Source: Isochrysis galbana (taxonomy: Eukaryota > Haptophyta > Isochrysidales > Isochrysidaceae). From it: a DNA stretch of 64,000 nt. The notes below the pieces were generated by a model, which saw only the letters and a list, made by a program, of their open reading frames with translations, had not been told where the DNA came from and did not search any database. Location: contig CM030938.1 of the NCBI GenBank assembly GCA_018136815.1, positions 5,790,494 through 5,854,493 on the forward strand. Reading direction: 5' to 3'. Shown piece by piece: positions 60,759 through 64,000 of the stretch (positions are counted from its first letter, which is position 1; each line of letters starts with the position of its first letter). A program made the position numbers and the translations under genes.

Positions 60759-63700
60759 CTACAAGGGGACATCATTAAGCGCCCTAACAACAGCCTCGAG
60801 CCAAGCGGCGAGAGCAGATCCTGTCGCAATTGCTGCTGTCGGCGGCACCAACGGTGGAAGGTCCTGAATGAGAGATGAGGTGAGCTCAGCAAGTTCGGCG
60901 CCAAATACAAGATGCGAGGACGAATGGCCAAGCTCAACCTGTGAGAGGTGTGTAAGGTAGGCACGGTGAGCGGCTAGCAAGGATGTGTAGGGAGGACACT
61001 CAAGGCGCCCGGTGCATGGGCATCTTAACAACGCGCGTGGTCGCTGCTGGTAGCTCGGGCATTGATTCGTACAATTCTAGCCGTTGGCAACTGCCGGATT
61101 GAAATATCCGTGAAGGCATCGCGCATGGTTGTGGCATCGCGCTCTCCCGCACTATGCAGCCACGAGTCGATCACCGCCTCTGCAACATCATTGCGGGGGG
61201 CGTCCTTCCAAGTTGCGCTTGTACTTGCGCCGGGGATCGCGGCCGCATGGCCATCCGTGCGATGGGGATCGCGCACAAGGAGCACCAATCGGGTGTGCCC
61301 AACATCGGTCCCGGCGCTCGAGGATGTCGCAAGCACTCCATCAGCCTGGTAACTGGAGTGGGCGGACGTGGCGCGCTGGCGGAGTGACGAGGCGATTCTT
61401 GCGGCGGCGGCCATTTGGTGCACAACCTGCACGGTTGGCTGCCGGTGGTGGTTGAGCACAAGGCGCGACGAGGCGAGCTGCAAGAATGCGAGGACTCGCA
61501 GCGAGGCGTCGTCTAGACCATGGATATGTGAGGAGCTGCGCAAAGGGCGCAGGGGTGACGTGGACAAGTCGCGAGAGAGTGTTGAGAGCGTTGAATCGGT
61601 CGGGCGAGGTAGCCAACCTTCGTCACGCGGCCCTCCTGTGTGCAAGCCGCCACCGGAGGTGGACCCGAGGCCAGTACCGTCAAGAACGAGTAGTGAGCCG
61701 CACCCGTGGACGGGTTTGTAGCTGGCATTGACCTGGGCCCGACGACCAAGGGAGGGCACGATGGAGGCTGCGGCAGTGGCAAAGTGAGCGAACGGCCGCA
61801 GCCATGGCTTGTCGCCTACCCATCGCTCGAGCGTAGGGGTGACGCCACCCGATGTCTGCTCGGTGGAGGCGTGAGATAGCCAGAGCGTAATTGAGGGAGC
61901 GCCTTGTTCCGTGGTCGGATAGTGTGAGGTCTCCAAAGGGACACGAGTTGGGTCCACGGGGGGCGTCTCGTCGGGCGCTGCAAAAATGGTCGCAGAGGCT
62001 TGGGTCGCAGCATCGATGGTTTTTGTGTCCGCGCGGATTGCTGCCATCAGCGCATTCGCAAGGGTGTTCTCGCCATGTTCCGTTGGCCCGGCGATGCCGA
62101 TGGAGCACACGGGGTCTACCGCACGGCGCAAAGCAGCAAGAGCGGAAGGCTCCAAGCGCAACTTGCCGGAGGAGTAGTCTGCGCGCAGCAGGGGCTGTGG
62201 CTGTGGCGGCGGTGCCGTGGTGAGTAGGTAGTGAGCGCTGCCGGCCGCGATGGCGGCGAGGATGACGCCGATTTCGGCCATACGTTTGGCTGATAGGAGT
62301 CGACGAGTAGGAGAATGCGCTGCATCGACCTTGCGCCCAGCGGCCACTGCACCGGCGGCAGAAAGCGCGCCTGAAGAGCTACCTGACGCCCTCACGCCAA
62401 CATTGCTTCCGTCACTGGTTGCAGTCGGGCCTCCATGGCCGGTACCACGCACGGTGCTCGACGAGTTCATCTCCGGCGGGTGCGCCTTAATGTCCGGGAT
62501 GCCAGCGGCAAGCCTGCCCTTGCCCGGACCTCGGTGGACGCGGTACAGATCGCGGCGCGGATACCTTCCGGCGGCAACATCGGCGGGCTGCACCACGCGC
62601 TCGGACGCGGGGTCAATGAGCTCATAGCGTTGGAGCATCACGCCCTGCTCAACGAAAGCATATTGGGGTATTCGTCAATTGGGCAGCAGCGTCATAGCGG
62701 GGTGGGTATGCGCGCGCGGAGTTCCTGCTAGCCTGGGGCGCCAGGTGTGGATTGCTGGCTGGCCGGCCTCCTCGCACCGGCTGGCCCCTGGCCTTCTCGA
62801 GCTGTGCCGTCACGGCGCCGACGCCAGCATCAAATGCTGCCGGATACGGCTTTCCTGCCACCAAGGCAGCGCCAAATCCAAGAGAGAAAACCGCCGAGGC
62901 CACGTTGTGCGCCCGTGTTCGCCAGCCCACTACGCATGGGATGCAAACCTGAGGCGCGAGGGGTGATGCAGTAGGATGAAGGGCTTAGAAGGCCAATCGA
63001 CGACACCACTAGTGGTAAGCTAATCTGCCAGGCCATACCCGCTGCCAGCAGACGGCCGCAGATGAGGGCGAATGACCGACTTGCCTGGTAGAGCATTTCG
63101 CCAAGTGAGCCGAGCTCGAAGCCCGAGGAGCACGCGTTGAGCACGACGCACTCGAGGCAGCCGCCATGAAGCGGCACATGCTGGCGCAACTCAGATGCTA
63201 TCGCAGCGGGCGAGAAAAGCTGTAGCGAGCCGTCGGCGCCTGAGAATCCAAGCGTCCCGGCGCCATCTGCCATCCGCGAGTCGCCGTGCCCAGCGAACCA
63301 GAAAATGTGCGGGCGCCACTCGCGGAGCGCCTGGCGGAGGTCGGAAAAGGAACCTCCTGAGAGCGGCGGCGGCGCGGCGCGCAGAAGACCGGCGGCAATC
63401 AGCGCTTTGGCTTCTGGGTTGCAATCAAGCGGCGCAATGAGCGGTGAACAAAACATGAAGAGTGCGCGACGGCCATCCGGTAATGTCGTCCGATTAATTG
63501 GCGAGGAGCGCGGGAGACGGCCGGATGCCGTGTGAGACGCACACGTGCAGGAGGGGTTGGTGTCCGCATTGCCCGGGGCGGTTCCACCGGCAGTGGCGGG
63601 CGGCGCTGCCGCGGAGGCTGAGGGCGGCGTGCTCGACGGCGAGTGGCTGGCAGCGGCGGTCGAGGCGGTGGCGACAGCGGGCGTGGAGATCCCGTCTGTG

Positions 63701-64000
63701 GTGGCCGTTTCGGCCGATTCTTGCGAGATTTCTGATTGGGGATTAGTGGTGCCGGTGGCAAAGACGGGCCGGCGCAGCCGCAAAGCCGCGGACACTGCCG
63801 CGAGAATGCCGCCGACAGGGCCATGCGCACGGGGGGCTGCGGCGATTGCAGGCAGAGCTGCACCAGGCGTGGGCGTCGCGGAGGAAGCGCGTGCCGCACG
63901 GACAGGCGCATCCGTAGGCGGCCGTTGTGCATCGGCTGCTGCCGCCGCGGCGACATTCAACCCCGCAAGTGCGGCCTCTGCGCCATCACCGTTGACAACG
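60759..64000 (-). CDS. CHAT caspase-like protease fused to a GBP-like GTPase (5' partial)
   Basis: The proposed coding sequence is complement(join(60759..60938,61073..62644,62778..62948,63085..>64000)). All junctions are phase 0, and introns are 136 (GC-AG donor GCAAGT), 133 and 134 bp. Exon 1 is open to the window edge. After a low-complexity region it gives RRALFMFCSPLIAPLDCNPE, a His motif WFAGHGD (His at 63288-63286) and VVLNACSSG (Cys at 63132-63130), the catalytic dyad of CHAT proteases. Exon 2 completes the CHAT fold (PCVVGWRTRAHNVASAVFSL, GFGAALVAG). Exon 3 runs LQRYELIDPASERVVQP, a linker, a hydrophobic helix (MAEIGVILAAIAAGSAHYLL), then DYSSGKLRLEPSALAALRR and GIAGPTEHGENTLANAL, a GBP-type P-loop with Glu replacing the Walker-A Lys. 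It continues with SLLVLDGTGLGST (G3) and LVLLVRDPHR (GBP-type RD). Exon 4 (HLVFGAELAELTSSLIQDLP, WLEAVVRALNDVPL) resembles the segment after GBP G domains. The alternative is two adjacent genes. Confidence 0.72.

Overview
The window looks like nuclear DNA from a GC-rich eukaryotic microalga, most likely one with a secondary plastid such as a haptophyte, although the sequence alone does not fix the lineage. The evidence is: spliced genes with short GT-AG introns (about 90 to 140 bp in three genes), a plastid-lipid-associated (fibrillin) protein, a eukaryotic ribosome-assembly factor, a dense load of LINE-type retroelements and DNA transposons, long (GA/CT)n tracts, and one 100-N assembly gap. 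I see no bacterial operons, rRNA or CRISPR.

Host genes in order: the last exons of an aspartate aminotransferase (23-437, +); RPF2, a ribosome-assembly Brix protein (2753-3944, -, three exons); an MTA/SAH nucleosidase (13174-15324, +, six exons); a multi-pass membrane protein with an IQ motif (17456-20699, -); a PAP/fibrillin (23516-24184, -); a GNAT acetyltransferase (24639-25298, +); an unknown one-TM protein (27356-29449, -); a SOUL haem-binding protein (34810-35725, -, three exons); an Alr4036-type PNPOx-like flavoprotein (38035-38814, +); an unknown one-TM protein (44401-45741, -); an armadillo-repeat protein (53768-55372, -); and, running off the right edge, a CHAT caspase-like protease joined to a guanylate-binding-protein-like GTPase (60759-64000, -). 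Exon joins were worked out by eye from splice signals, reading phase and family motifs.

Most of the rest is mobile DNA, and several insertions can be read precisely. (1) A hAT-like transposon (4984-12491) has a 23-bp terminal inverted repeat and a 9-bp target duplication. Its transposase gene is split inside the zinc finger by a second TIR element (5970-10260) that carries about 13 copies of a 204-bp satellite. (2) A LINE family with ORF1 beginning MERAPTAP is present in about five copies. One copy (31080-33902) is preceded by two 204-bp monomers related to the satellite, which suggests that the satellite derives from LINE 5' promoter monomers. (3) A 3.6-kb TIR element (47854-51421, 8-bp target duplication) carries a decayed gene ending in a phage-type DNA-methyltransferase-like domain. 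Several short families are also spread through the window: the R, H, K and E repeats described below.

Two candidates for something undescribed stand out. The first is the CHAT-TM-GBP fusion, which puts a caspase-like protease and a membrane-attached immune-type GTPase in one polypeptide. The second is the methyltransferase-bearing TIR transposon, whose empty site is preserved elsewhere in the window.
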